From Candidatus Tumulicola scandinaviensis (GTDB lineage: Bacteria > Vulcanimicrobiota > Vulcanimicrobiia > Vulcanimicrobiales > Vulcanimicrobiaceae), in assembly GCA_003140835.1 (NCBI GenBank), contig PLLA01000097.1, forward strand, positions 1 to 64,000: a stretch of DNA of 64,000 nucleotides. Direction: 5' to 3'. The translations under genes and the position numbers were made by a program. This document shows, piece after piece, positions 8,726 through 18,400 of this stretch. The notes beneath the pieces are model-generated. The model had not been told where the DNA came from. It worked only from the letters and a program-made list of their open reading frames with translations, and made no database searches. Numbering within the stretch: the stretch's first letter is position 1; the number at the start of each line of letters is the position of its first letter.

Positions 8726-10026
8726 GGCGCCGGCGCCCGGACGGAACGCCGGCCGCTCAGCGACTGCCAGATGAGGCCGACGGCCACAGCGACCGCAGTT
8801 ATGGCGTTGCCGGCGGCCACGACGTGAACCACTTGCTCGAGCGACGAATGCGCGTACACGACGGCCGAGAGCGTCCCGACGACGCCGATCAGCAGCGGCG
8901 CCGCGAACGCAATACGATGGGTGGCGATGCCGTACGAACCCAGCACGCTGCTCAGCGCCAAAAACATCATCGCGATGCTATACGGCAGCAGCAACGGCTC
9001 CGCACCGTCGAACGCGTGCCCGACGAGCGCGTGCAACAAGACGATGCCGAAGAACTTGACGGCGATCAATCCGACCACCGAGATCGCGAACAGAATTCCG
9101 ACGCACATCGCCAGCGCGTAGCGCGTGCGTTCGCCGCGCACGTGCCGCTCGGTAGCCTGCGGCAGCAGAACCGTCGGAACGAATCCCACGAAGTAGAGCA
9201 ACACTTTGCCGGCCAACGACGCTGCCGAATAGACGCCGGCCTGATCGGCGTCGAAGAAATGTTTGACCAGGATGACGTCGGCCGATCCGATCAGCGCCCC
9301 GGCCAACGTGATGGCCGCCGATCCGATGCCGCTTACCGCGATCCGCCGCCAGTCGTAGCGGATCGTGCAATCCTCCACGTTGCGGTAATGCGCGAAAAGC
9401 GTCATCCCCATGGCGACCGCTCCGCCGACCGCGCCGCAGAAAAATCCGAGCACGCCCCCGAAGAGCGCGAGTCCGACCATCGTGAACAAGACGACGCCTA
9501 CGACTTTGGCCACGCCGTCGGCCACGCACGATCGCGCGAATCCGGCAAAGTCTTGCGTGCCCTGAGCGATCGCGCGCAACACGAGGCTGAGCAGCATCGT
9601 CGCGCCGATCAGCGCGACTAACGGCGCCGCCCAAACGGGCGCGTGCAAAAACGACCCGGCCGGACGCATGACGAAAACGGAAGCGACGAGATAAAGCAGT
9701 CCGAGGAATCCGAAGAACCGAACGATGTCGAGCACTAAGCGCCGGATGTGCCGGTCGTCGTGCAACACCACGAACTCGGCGGCAAAACGTGCGATGACCG
9801 GCGCCGCCAGGTTGGCCGGAACCGCCAAGATCGTGCTGGTCGAAATCAGCGCGTACAGAATGCCGTAGGCGTCGACGCCGATCCGCCGGCTGGCGACGGC
9901 ATGGAAAGCAAAGCCGCCCAAATTCAAGACCATGGTCGCGGCGAAGACCAACACCCCTTGGCGCACCATGATGCTGCCTTGGAGCCGCGCGATGCCGCGG
10001 TCGATCAGGGCCGAGACGGATGCCAT
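8722..10026 (-). CDS. Polysaccharide flippase (Wzx/MOP superfamily)
   Basis: Inner-membrane lipid-linked oligosaccharide translocase, 434 residues with about 12 predicted hydrophobic helices. It opens with a Wzx-like amphipathic segment and MVRQGVLVFAATMVLNLGGF. The central charged loop has FAHYRNVEDCTIRYDWR, followed by a second helical half, as in the polysaccharide transport subfamily. ATG at 10026 is preceded by GGAA. It heads a minus-strand run with rfbD (4-base overlap), which fits export of a rhamnose-containing glycan. The MurJ-like protein at 35102-36739 is a separate flippase. Confidence 0.85.
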   Translation of the reverse strand: MASVSALIDRGIARLQGSIMVRQGVLVFAATMVLNLGGFAFHAVASRRIGVDAYGILYALISTSTILAVPANLAAPVIARFAAEFVVLHDDRHIRRLVLDIVRFFGFLGLLYLVASVFVMRPAGSFLHAPVWAAPLVALIGATMLLSLVLRAIAQGTQDFAGFARSCVADGVAKVVGVVLFTMVGLALFGGVLGFFCGAVGGAVAMGMTLFAHYRNVEDCTIRYDWRRIAVSGIGSAAITLAGALIGSADVILVKHFFDADQAGVYSAASLAGKVLLYFVGFVPTVLLPQATERHVRGERTRYALAMCVGILFAISVVGLIAVKFFGIVLLHALVGHAFDGAEPLLLPYSIAMMFLALSSVLGSYGIATHRIAFAAPLLIGVVGTLSAVVYAHSSLEQVVHVVAAGNAITAVAVAVGLIWQSLSGRRSVRAPAP

Positions 10027-10201
10027 CCGCTACGGATTCCCGGCAGTGCGTGGGAAATAGGCCGCTCCCGCGGTACGACGGCACGACCGAAGCATGTCAT
10101 CCAGCCCTACGAGGAAGGGTGACTCGAATCCCTTTTCGTGAAAGCAGCAGCGGTTGCGACCGGCGGAAGGCTCGCCGTGGCGCCTCTTGAACGGCCTCGG
10201 C
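10027..10201. other. Divergent intergenic region
   Basis: About 175 bases between the minus-strand flippase and the plus-strand epimerase. It must contain both promoters, but I see no convincing -35/-10 pairs. A short inverted repeat AAGGG/CCCTT separated by 10 bases lies around 10115-10134. Possible in-frame TTG starts for the epimerase lie at 10154 and 10187. Confidence 0.4.
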
Positions 10202-10741
10202 ATGCACGTCGAAGAACTCCCGCTGGCGGGCGCGATGCTGCTCTCGGTGCCGGCGTTTGCCGATGCTCGCGGATATTTCAAAGAAGCGTATTCGTCCGCG
10301 CGCTACCGGGCTGCAGGCATTCCCGACGACTTCGTTCAGGATAACGTCTCGTTTTCACGCCGCAACGTGGTGCGTGGATTGCACGGCGACGATCGAATGA
10401 GCAAACTCGTCGGCGTGCTCTCCGGAGAGGCCTACGACGTGATCGCCGACGTGCGGCCGGGAAGCCCGACGCGGGGGCGCTGGCACGGCGTGATGCTGCG
10501 TGCCGGCGAGCATCGGCAGATCTACGTACCGGCCGGTTGCTTGCACGGCTTTCTCGCCCTCTCCGACGAGGTGATCTTCCTTTACAAGCAGAGTGCTCTG
10601 TACGACCCCGCAACCGAGTTCGGCGTCCGTTGGGACGACCCCGATCTGGCGATCGCCTGGCCGGTTGCCGCTTCCGGCGCGATCTTGTCCGCCAAAGACG
10701 CCGCGAACCCGACCGCCCGGGCGCGGGGCTTGCTCGGCTGA
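10202..10741 (+). CDS. rfbC: RmlC-family sugar-nucleotide epimerase (dTDP-4-dehydrorhamnose 3,5-epimerase-like)
   Basis: Cupin-fold epimerase acting on dTDP-4-keto-6-deoxyglucose at C3 and/or C5, 179 residues. It shows PAFADARGYFKEAY, VVRGLH with the putative base His61, Lys68, VPAGCLHGFLALSDE, YDPATEFGVRWDDPDLAIAWP and DAANP, the RmlC order. The segment after the catalytic His is HGDDRMSKL instead of the usual HxQxxPxxxxKL, about two residues shorter, so it may be a 3-epimerase or a variant rather than strict RmlC. ATG at 10202 gives the family-length N-terminus; TTG codons at 10187 or 10154 are alternatives. Confidence 0.82.
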   Translation: MHVEELPLAGAMLLSVPAFADARGYFKEAYSSARYRAAGIPDDFVQDNVSFSRRNVVRGLHGDDRMSKLVGVLSGEAYDVIADVRPGSPTRGRWHGVMLRAGEHRQIYVPAGCLHGFLALSDEVIFLYKQSALYDPATEFGVRWDDPDLAIAWPVAASGAILSAKDAANPTARARGLLG

Positions 10742-10801
10742 CGCTCGCCCGTAACAAACACCGATGGCCCCGAGTAGACCTCCACTAAGAGACGCCTGCC
10801 T

Positions 10802-11425
10802 TTGACGGATGAAGAGGTCATCTCACGCGTGCGCGAGGGAGAAAGGGAGCTTTTCGGGGTGCTGGTCGAGCGCTACAAGCGCGGAATTGCCAACTTCATC
10901 GGTGCGAGCCTGCGCGATAGTTCGGATGTAGCCGACCTTTCGCAGGAGACGTTTTTGCGCGCCTACGCGCACTTGGGCACGTTCAATCCGCAGCTCGGAA
11001 AGTTTTCGACCTGGATCTACCAAATCGCCCGAAACGTCATTCGCACGCATCTGAGCCGATCGCTTCGCAAGCCGCCGCCGCAACCGCTCGCGGAGGACCA
11101 GACGCTCGAGAATTCGCTGCCGGATCTCTCGCTCGAAGCCGACCCGGCTGGCGGCGTGCTGCGCGAGGAGGCGGAACGCCAACTGCGTACCGCACTCGCC
11201 GAACTTCCCGAGCGCACGCGCACAGTTTTGGCATTACGCTATTTCGACAACATGGAATATCACACGATCGCCAGAACGCTCGGCCTTTCGCTCGGAAACG
11301 TAAAAACGCTGATCCATCGCGGAAAGATCGCCCTTGCCAAAAAGTTGCGCGAGATCGAAGGCCGCGAGTCGGCGGTGGCCGCCGCGGCGACTCGAGGGGG
11401 GCCGCGTGCGCTGCTCCTCGTGTGA
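10802..11425 (+). CDS. ECF-type RNA polymerase sigma factor
   Basis: Sigma-70 family group 4 factor, 207 residues, directing RNA polymerase to alternative promoters. Region 2 includes FGVLVERYKRGIANFI and DLSQETFLRAYAHLGTF. Region 4 has LPERTRTVLALRYFDNMEYHTIA followed by LGLSLGNVKTLIHRGK, the helix-turn-helix. The start is TTG at 10802, the only in-frame start before region 2. The next gene, a zinc-finger anti-sigma, begins inside its last codons (11406), the classic partner arrangement. Confidence 0.92.
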   Translation: MTDEEVISRVREGERELFGVLVERYKRGIANFIGASLRDSSDVADLSQETFLRAYAHLGTFNPQLGKFSTWIYQIARNVIRTHLSRSLRKPPPQPLAEDQTLENSLPDLSLEADPAGGVLREEAERQLRTALAELPERTRTVLALRYFDNMEYHTIARTLGLSLGNVKTLIHRGKIALAKKLREIEGRESAVAAAATRGGPRALLLV

Positions 11426-11945
11426 ATCTATGCTCGCCGCCTACATTGAGGCGACGCTGGATCCGGCGCGGGCCGCGGCGGTGGCGACCCATTTACGCGA
11501 CTGCAATGCATGTGAAGCGCTGCATCGCCGTGTGCGCGTCGTGGACGCGCTCTTGATGACCGCAGGCTCGCCGGACCTTCACGAAGACTTCACTCGACGC
11601 GTGATGCTAGCGGTGCGCGAGTTGCCCGCGCCCCAACTGCCGCGCAAGCCGTTCTGGCCGCTAGCTGCGTTCTATCTCGTCGCCGCGTGGATCGCGGCCG
11701 CTGCCGCGATCGCGCTCGCTCGGCCCACCAACCCGGCGGGGGCGAACGCGTTCGCGCGCTTGGCCGGCGGCCTGCTTCACGCGCTCGGGCAAGGGGCCCA
11801 CGCGCTCTGGCCGGTTGCGCCGGTCGCCCTTTCGGTGGTCGTCGGCATTCTCGCGATCGATGCGCTGCTGTTTGCGGCGGTGGTCGTATTTTATCGCCGC
11901 GTGCGGCCGCGCCTGACCGCCTATCTCGCTGCGGAGGCTCTATGA
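11406..11945 (+). CDS. Anti-sigma factor with N-terminal zinc finger and membrane anchors
   Basis: Likely membrane-bound regulator that holds the adjacent ECF sigma factor, 179 residues. The N-terminus carries CSSC and then HLRDCNACE, the H-x3-C-x2-C zinc-binding (zf-HC2) pattern of ZAS anti-sigma factors. Two hydrophobic helices follow, at about 80-105 and 130-160, so the N-terminal domain faces the cytosol. GTG at 11406 has a GAGGGGG ribosome site 6-12 bases upstream and overlaps the sigma gene by 20 bases. The stop overlaps the next start (ATGA). The sensory signal is unknown. Confidence 0.85.
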   Translation: MRCSSCESMLAAYIEATLDPARAAAVATHLRDCNACEALHRRVRVVDALLMTAGSPDLHEDFTRRVMLAVRELPAPQLPRKPFWPLAAFYLVAAWIAAAAAIALARPTNPAGANAFARLAGGLLHALGQGAHALWPVAPVALSVVVGILAIDALLFAAVVVFYRRVRPRLTAYLAAEAL

Positions 11946-12799
11946 AGGTTCGGCCGGCGGCGATCGCCGCACTCGTCGTCGCGTTCTTTGGGGCGTTCGC
12001 CGCGCCGGCGCTCGCCAATGCCTCGAGCATTTACCACGGCGGCACCTACATCGGTTCGGTCATCGTCGAACCCGGACAAACCGTCAAAGGCGATCTCACC
12101 GTCATCGCCGGCGATGCGACGATTGCCGGGGAGGTCGATGGAAACGTCGACGTGATCGGCGGTGACTTATACGAGCGGCCCGGCGCGGTCATCAGCGGAC
12201 AAGTTAACACCGTCGGTGGCGACGTCGTCAGCGCCGTCGTGCCGTGGTCGTCACCGCCCGACCGAGCGCCGTTGCTGGCAGACTACCGGACGCTGTGGCA
12301 CATCGCTTCGGGACTCGTCGTCGTGTTGTTCTTCCTTATCTTTCCGCTGCGGACGCGCATCGCGCTCGACCGGCTCGAGCGCCATCCGGGCCTGTGCTCT
12401 GCCGTCGGACTCTTAGGATGGGTCGCGGTCCTGCCGCTGGGGCTCTTGCTGCTTTGCACGATCGTGTTGATTCCGTTTATCGCCTTAGAAGCGGTCGCCA
12501 TCGTCGGCGCCGTGTTTCTCGGCAAGGCGGCGCTCGCGCTGTTGGTCGGCCGCCGGCTGTGCGAGCTGATCAAGCCGGCAACCACTCCGGCGCCGTTGGT
12601 CGCGTTGATTGCCGGTCTGGTGTTGGTGACCGCCGCCGAACTCGTTCCGGTGGTCGGCGTCCTGGTCACCGTTTTCGTCTTTCTGATTGGAATGGGCGCG
12701 GCGATTCTGGCCTTCACCGGCGAGCCGTTCGTCGGATCGAGCACGCCCATTGCCCAGTCCCGTCCGCCGCTGAGCGGACCACCGATGCCGGCTGGCTAA
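11942..12799 (+). CDS. Exported bactofilin-like (polymer-forming) domain protein with C-terminal membrane helices
   Basis: 285 residues in a coupled operon with the sigma/anti-sigma pair. A signal peptide (about 1-26, ending ALA-NA) is followed by a short beta-helix-like stretch: VIVEPGQTVKGDLTVIAGDATI, then EVDGNVDVIGGD, then GAVISGQVNTVGGDVV. These repeating G-D/N-V steps resemble bactofilin/polymer-forming cytoskeletal domains. From about residue 115 on there are four to five hydrophobic helices and a short Pro-rich tail. Such proteins often sit with anti-sigma genes in cell-envelope stress operons. Function is inferred only; it could be the sensor or a target of the sigma factor. Confidence 0.7.
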   Translation: MKVRPAAIAALVVAFFGAFAAPALANASSIYHGGTYIGSVIVEPGQTVKGDLTVIAGDATIAGEVDGNVDVIGGDLYERPGAVISGQVNTVGGDVVSAVVPWSSPPDRAPLLADYRTLWHIASGLVVVLFFLIFPLRTRIALDRLERHPGLCSAVGLLGWVAVLPLGLLLLCTIVLIPFIALEAVAIVGAVFLGKAALALLVGRRLCELIKPATTPAPLVALIAGLVLVTAAELVPVVGVLVTVFVFLIGMGAAILAFTGEPFVGSSTPIAQSRPPLSGPPMPAG

Positions 12800-12808
12800 G
12801 AAACCGGG

Positions 12809-14017
12809 ATGACAACGGTCTCCCGGGCGGCCAAGTTCGCAGAGCGCACCGCGCGGCTGCGCGCTTCGACCATCCGCGAGATGCTCAAAGTCACCCAACA
12901 ACCCGACGTCATTTCGTTCGGCGGCGGCCTTCCTGCGCCGGAACTCTTTCCCACGGCCGGTATCGCCGAGGCCGCTCGCCGGGTGATGGAACTGCGCGGC
13001 GCCGCCGCCCTGCAGTACAGCGTGACGGAAGGCCTTTCCGAAATGCGCCGCTGGGTCGCCGAACGCATGACCCGGCGCACTGGCCGAATCTTCGAAGCCG
13101 AGGACGTCACCATCGTCAACGGCTCGCAGCAAGGTCTCGATCTCGTCGGAAAGATCTTTCTCGATCCCGGCGATCATGTGGTAATGGAAAATCCATCCTA
13201 CCTGGGCGCGATTCAAGCGTTCGACGCGTATCAGGCGCGTTATCTCACAATCGATACCGACGAAGACGGTGCGATTCCCGAGTCGCTGGAACGCGTTCTC
13301 GACCGCGCCGACCCCTTCCCGAAGTTCGTGTACCTCGTCCCGAACTTTCAGAATCCGACCGGACGAACGCTCGCGCGCGAGCGCCGCGAGCGAATCGTGC
13401 GTATTTGCGAACGCTACGACCTGCCGATCGTCGAGGACGATCCCTACGGCGAGTTGCGTTTCGAAGGCGCCGACCTGCCGTCGCTGGTTTCCTACGAGAG
13501 CTCCGCGCCGATCCTGTATTCCGGTACCGGCAGCAAGATCATGTCGCCCGGCATGCGCGTCGCGTGGCTCGTGATTCGAGATGAGGAGATTCGCGAAAAA
13601 ATCGTGCTCTCCAAACAAGGCGCGGACTTACACAGCGGCACGTTTGCCCAGTACGTCTTTCACGAATACGTCAGCGACGGTGCCGCCTTCGACGCACACG
13701 TAGCGACGATTGCGCGAACCTACCGCCGCCGGCGAGACGTGATGGCCGCGGCGCTGAATCACATCGCCTCGGATGGTTTACACTTCGTACCGCCGTCGGG
13801 CGGCATGTTTCTTTGGGTGACGGTGTCCGGAATCGACACGACTGAGTTACTGAGGGTATCCGCCGAACAGAAAGTCGTCTTCGTCCCCGGGGTCAGTTTC
13901 TACCCGGCCCGCGACGTACACGACGGCATGCGACTGAACTTTTCGAACGCCTCGGAAGAGATGATCCGCGTCGGCATCGAACGTCTCGGTCACGCTATCA
14001 GTACGTTCAAGCGTTAA
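12809..14017 (+). CDS. PLP-dependent aminotransferase, class I (2-aminoadipate/LysN-like)
   Basis: Fold-type I aminotransferase, 402 residues, cytosolic. It shows ISFGGGLPAPELFP, ALQYSVTEGLSEMRRW, TIVNGSQQGLDLVGKIF, YLVPNFQNPTGRTL, IVEDDPYGELRF and the PLP lysine in YSGTGSKIMSPGMRVAW. This order matches the LysN/KAT-II subgroup (2-aminoadipate, aromatic or branched-chain amino donors); the exact substrate cannot be read. It follows the sigma operon by 9 bases, so it may be co-transcribed. Confidence 0.87.
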   Translation: MTTVSRAAKFAERTARLRASTIREMLKVTQQPDVISFGGGLPAPELFPTAGIAEAARRVMELRGAAALQYSVTEGLSEMRRWVAERMTRRTGRIFEAEDVTIVNGSQQGLDLVGKIFLDPGDHVVMENPSYLGAIQAFDAYQARYLTIDTDEDGAIPESLERVLDRADPFPKFVYLVPNFQNPTGRTLARERRERIVRICERYDLPIVEDDPYGELRFEGADLPSLVSYESSAPILYSGTGSKIMSPGMRVAWLVIRDEEIREKIVLSKQGADLHSGTFAQYVFHEYVSDGAAFDAHVATIARTYRRRRDVMAAALNHIASDGLHFVPPSGGMFLWVTVSGIDTTELLRVSAEQKVVFVPGVSFYPARDVHDGMRLNFSNASEEMIRVGIERLGHAISTFKR

Positions 14018-14038
14018 CGTCTCGTCAAGGAGTCCCAC

Positions 14039-14506
14039 GTGTCACAAGGTTTGGTTGTAGGAATCTTCGCCGGCGCAGATGCGGCGGCGATCCAGGGCGC
14101 GCTGGCCGCCCAGGCGATCGACGTGAGCAAAGTCAAGGTCCTTCGCAGCGCCTCGGCGGCCGCCGCGGCGGGCAACGGGTCGGAGCTCGACTTCACCGAC
14201 GTCATCGTCGATATGGAATCGAACAGCCTCTCCGACGACATGATGAAAGGCATGGGGGTTCTGGACGACGCGAGCGGTACGGGCGTGCCGATGGGGCGGA
14301 GTGCGCCGCTGACCTCGTTCAGTTCGCGCGAAGCGACCCAGAACTACCTCTCGGACCTTGCGGTTCCCGAAGACGAAGCCGAGAACTTCAACGAAGCGAT
14401 TGACGCTGGCCGCGCCGTCGTCGCCTATCCCGACGCCGGTTCCGATGCCGATAAAGTTGCCGCGGCGTTTCGAGCTGCCGGCCTACTCAACGTCAGAACG
14501 TATTAA
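14039..14506 (+). CDS. Hypothetical protein, stress-protein-like (155 aa)
   Basis: Not recognised with certainty. The acidic 155-residue soluble protein begins GLVVGIFAGADAAAIQGALAAQ and ends DADKVAAAFRAAGLLNVRTY, each resembling a small alpha/beta half. The general shape recalls YflT/general-stress-17M-like proteins, but I cannot confirm it. The GTG start at 14039 is well supported by AAGGAG 6-11 bases upstream, implying strong translation. The gene ends 8 bases before the convergent glycosyltransferase gene. Confidence 0.7.
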   Translation: MSQGLVVGIFAGADAAAIQGALAAQAIDVSKVKVLRSASAAAAAGNGSELDFTDVIVDMESNSLSDDMMKGMGVLDDASGTGVPMGRSAPLTSFSSREATQNYLSDLAVPEDEAENFNEAIDAGRAVVAYPDAGSDADKVAAAFRAAGLLNVRTY

Positions 14507-14513
14507 GAAGCCT

Positions 14514-15446
14514 TTAGCTTGGCAGCAGGGGTGGGGGCGGATCGGGAAGCGGCATCGTCAGGCCGGCAACTGCTCCGCGCACGAACGCCCAGGACGTGCG
14601 TAGACGCGCGCGGCTCGAGAACGCACAGATCGCCGCGTACGCGGCGACGGTCGCTGGAAAAAACACCGTAAAAAACGCCACGCGCTGTCCGGCATTTGCG
14701 TGACGCCGGGCTAAGAGCGCTCGCGAACGCGCGTGAAAGTACGCGCGATCCGGGTCGTCGATCGAGAAATCGCCCGAACCGATGAGCGGACGCCGCTTGG
14801 GAGCCGGCGTTTTATGCCACTCGCGCGCCCCGGCGGCGACGTAACTCCTGAAGCCGATCTTTGCCGCCCGGAAGGACCAATCGGCCTCTTCGTGGTGAAA
14901 CGGGAACGTCGCAACGTCCTGGCCGCCGATCGATGTAAGTACGCTGCGGCGAATCATATAGCAGTTCGGCGCGCATGCGGTTTCGACGGAGCCTTCGCGC
15001 GGCGGGTCGGTAAAAAAACGCGTCAGCCCGGTAAGCATGCTGACGTCACATCCGGCGAACCACACGCGCTCGGGCTCGTCGAAGAAATACATGACCGGCG
15101 CCACTAAGCCGGCATCGGGCAACGCCGCCATCGCATCGCGCAACGCGGACAGGCACTTCGGATCGACGACGTTGTCGTCGGCGGTGGCGTACACGAACTC
15201 TCCGCTGGCGGCCGCAATGCCTTGGTTGACGGCATGCGACCCCATGAAGTTCTCGCGATTGGCAATGATGCGGACGCCCGGAAAATCGCGTTCGAGCATC
15301 TCAACCGTGCCGTCCCGCGAGGCGTTATCGACGACGATGATTTCGTCGGGAACGAGATCCCCGCGATTGATGGACTCGAGCAAGGCGCGCACTTGTTCTC
15401 GCCGATTGTACGAGACCACGACAACGCTGACGGCCGGTTCGCTCAT
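14514..15446 (-). CDS. Family 2 glycosyltransferase (rhamnosyltransferase-like)
   Basis: Cytosolic or membrane-associated inverting glycosyltransferase, 310 residues. The GT-A fold begins VSVVVVSYNRREQVRALL, with VDNASRDGTVEM at about 40, ANRENFMGSHAVNQGI, and a metal site written ADDNVVD in place of the common DxD. FPFHHEEADWSFRA is the acceptor/base region (EEADW resembles the ED-Y/W of the WbbL group). It ends with a C-terminal hydrophobic stretch and a Pro-rich tail. ATG overlaps the stop of the upstream giant membrane protein (ATGA), suggesting they work together on one glycan. Confidence 0.88.
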   Translation of the reverse strand: MSEPAVSVVVVSYNRREQVRALLESINRGDLVPDEIIVVDNASRDGTVEMLERDFPGVRIIANRENFMGSHAVNQGIAAASGEFVYATADDNVVDPKCLSALRDAMAALPDAGLVAPVMYFFDEPERVWFAGCDVSMLTGLTRFFTDPPREGSVETACAPNCYMIRRSVLTSIGGQDVATFPFHHEEADWSFRAAKIGFRSYVAAGAREWHKTPAPKRRPLIGSGDFSIDDPDRAYFHARSRALLARRHANAGQRVAFFTVFFPATVAAYAAICAFSSRARLRTSWAFVRGAVAGLTMPLPDPPPPLLPS

Positions 15447-18400
15447 GCTTGTTTCACGCGCTCCATGTTAGTCCCGCGTTTATCGGTGGCTTCATGCTTC
15501 TCCATTACGGTCAACGCAATCGTGACCAGGCAGATCGCCGCCAGCCCCAGCGAAACGGCGATCCCGAACTCGAACGATCGCTGGGGCCAGAACTGCAAGA
15601 TCACGTCGCCCGCATCTGGGTTGGGGATTCGCCAGGCATTGGCGTATCCGTTTGCAACGACATGCTGCAACGTCACGCCAGCCTGGCTCGCGATCCAGCG
15701 ATCGTCGAAGGAATCGGTCAGAACGAGGTAGTTTCCCCCGGCGCGCAACCGCATCGTTCCCGGGCGTTCGTCCAGAAGACGGACCGACCCGCTGGTGCGG
15801 AACGCCGGCGGTTGGAAACGCGCGCTGGCGAGAACGATCGACTGCACGCCGACGTCGCCGTTGTCCGTCGCAGCACTGTTGCAGTACTGCAGCGCGAGGG
15901 TGTGCGGTCCGCGATGCAACGGCAGCGAAAGTAAGCGAACGAGCCGCTCGGTTTGGTCGGCGCGCGAGCCGGTTGCAGAACACCGACCTGCCCGGCCGTC
16001 GATCGAAGCGCGCAGCGACAGATTACGGTTCACGTCCTGGACGTGAGCCACGACGCCATACACGCCGTCGCGTCCTACGAAGGCGGTGGCATACACCGGC
16101 GTGCGGCCCGCGACCGGTCTGAATAGCACGTGCGGGCGATCGCCCCCGAAGTAAAACTTGTCCCAGCGATTTCCGGCTACCGTCAGGTAGGGCGGGACGG
16201 ACGTGTATCCGCGCTTATCGAGCCAGCGAAACGACCCGACGTACATACGCACGTCGCTCGTACCTGTATTGGTCGAGGCCAAACGCAAAAACCGAAGGCT
16301 CCGCACGGCCGGATTACCAACCGAACCGAAATCCTGAAAGTTTAGGACCACGTCCTGTACGGGGCCGCTAAAATCGACGGTCGCTTGCAAAAAATTGCGG
16401 GCGTCCGGGCTGTACAGTTGCACGTACACGCGACGCGGAGCGCTGGAGTGCATGCGCAGGGAGATGCCGGTCGCGTTCGCCGGGATCGGCGGCGTCTTGA
16501 AGATCTCGACGTCTTGCGTGCGCGGCGGAACGACCGCGTAGAATCCTCTTCCACCATCCGCCGGCTCGACCTCAACGTTGGTTTCGGGCAAGCCGATGGC
16601 GATTCCGGGCGCCGGCGCGGTTCGGAACGTCTCGGGAGTGATGATGAACTCGGAGCGCGCGCTCGGCACGTCGGTGGCAATCGCGGCGGGACTCGGGCAC
16701 GACGCGGCAGCGGGTGCGAGCGCCAGCACGTCGTAGGGATCGGCGTGTGGTGGAACGCCGAAAATGCAGTTGGGCGCGTACGCGCGCGAAACCGGTCCGT
16801 TGAAGCTCCAAATCGATCGATCGTCGAACGAACGCTCGAGCGTCGCAAGCCCGGTACGCCGGAGAGCATCGTCGAGGTACGCGCGGTCGTTCTGCCCGGC
16901 GAGCCGAATTCCGGCGCTCGGGACGCCGATCCGATGCACCACGAGATGCCTGACGCCGGCCATTCGCAAGAGCATCGCTTGAGTCTGGACGTCGGCGCCG
17001 TCGGGGACGAACTCGTCGAGGGCTTTCACTAGCTGCTGCGTTTTATCGTAGGGCGTCCACTTCTGACCGGCACCCATCGTCATGCCGGGAAGAAACCGAA
17101 TCTGCGGTTCGTCCGAGCCTTCAAAGTAGTAGTCGAAGATTGCGGGATGGAAATAGAAGCTGGCGCCGTTAGGGACGAACATCGTTCGGAAGCCGTCGTT
17201 CCCGGTTCCCTCCGCGAGGGCGACCGTCGCCCGCTCGCCGGTGGTTTCGCGAAACGGTCCGATCAACCCAAAAAACCCGCTGTGCACGAAGAATCCTTGC
17301 CCGTATGCGAGCACGACGACCGCCGCCGCAGCCAACGCAACCGCATGGTAGCGACGCGGGATCGCGCGCGCCGAAACGTACACCATCATTGGAATCACCA
17401 ACGCCATGATGAACATCAAATGCTGCGGCGTGCGCAAAAACAAACTGTACGGCAGTAAGAGCCGGAAAATCGCGATGATGAAGGGGCCGACGAACGCATT
17501 TCCGCCCAGGGGTACGATGGCGGTAAACGCAAAGATCGCGGCGAGGACGACCAGCAGCCGGGACCGGTTCTTGACCAGCGCTACGCCGCACAATACTAAG
17601 AGCGCTCCGTACGCGGCAAAAAACCACGGCGCGCCGTTGCCGAGCGCGTGCAGGTAAAAGTCGCCGGGGAATGCCAGCATGGTCAGCGTCAGCAGCGGAT
17701 TCGAAAACTGTCCGAACGTTGCGATCGCAGTGTCGATCGGCGACGTCTGCACGACGGTGCGCACCGCACCGCCGGCGAGCAGCGCGGGCAGCACCCAAAA
17801 CGCGCACAGAGCAAACGCGACCGACGTAAGCACCGCCAGCCGCGTCAGCGTCACGCGCGACCATTGGATTGCCAAACAGACGGCCCACATCACGACGCCC
17901 GTAAACAAAAAAACTTGGACCGATGCGACGATGATTCCCAACAGCAGCGAGGACCCCAACGCGTACGCCAGCCACACGCGTTCGCGCGCCGAAACCGCTC
18001 GCACCGCAAAGCCGATCGCCAGCGGGCTCAATGCGTCGGCGATCAGCGCGCTCTGATCGCCGGCCACGATTTGATTGTATGCGTACGGCGCGAGCGCGTA
18101 CAGCAATCCACCGAAGGTTGCGACGACGCCGTCGCGATCGTCGGGATCGTCGCGCACGAGCGAGAGGAGCAAGTACCGCATCGCGAGTCCCGAACCGAAA
18201 ACGCTGAGCAAGACCAATGCCTTGGTGACGAAGCCGCCGCCCAATCCGGCGTAGCCCGGTAATCCGAAGAGCAGACTGGTCAAGACCGTCGCGTACCGAT
18301 ACGTGACGTACGATCCGAAGTCGTAGTCCTGCCACGACGAGCCTTCGATCGCGGCAAAGCGGCGCAGCTCTGCGGGATCGGAAGGTATCAACCAGTCCCA

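Noticed and set aside
10110-10140. A tRNA-like GACTCGAATCC sequence
   Set aside because: No acceptor or anticodon stem can be built around it; only a short AAGGG/CCCTT hairpin is present.
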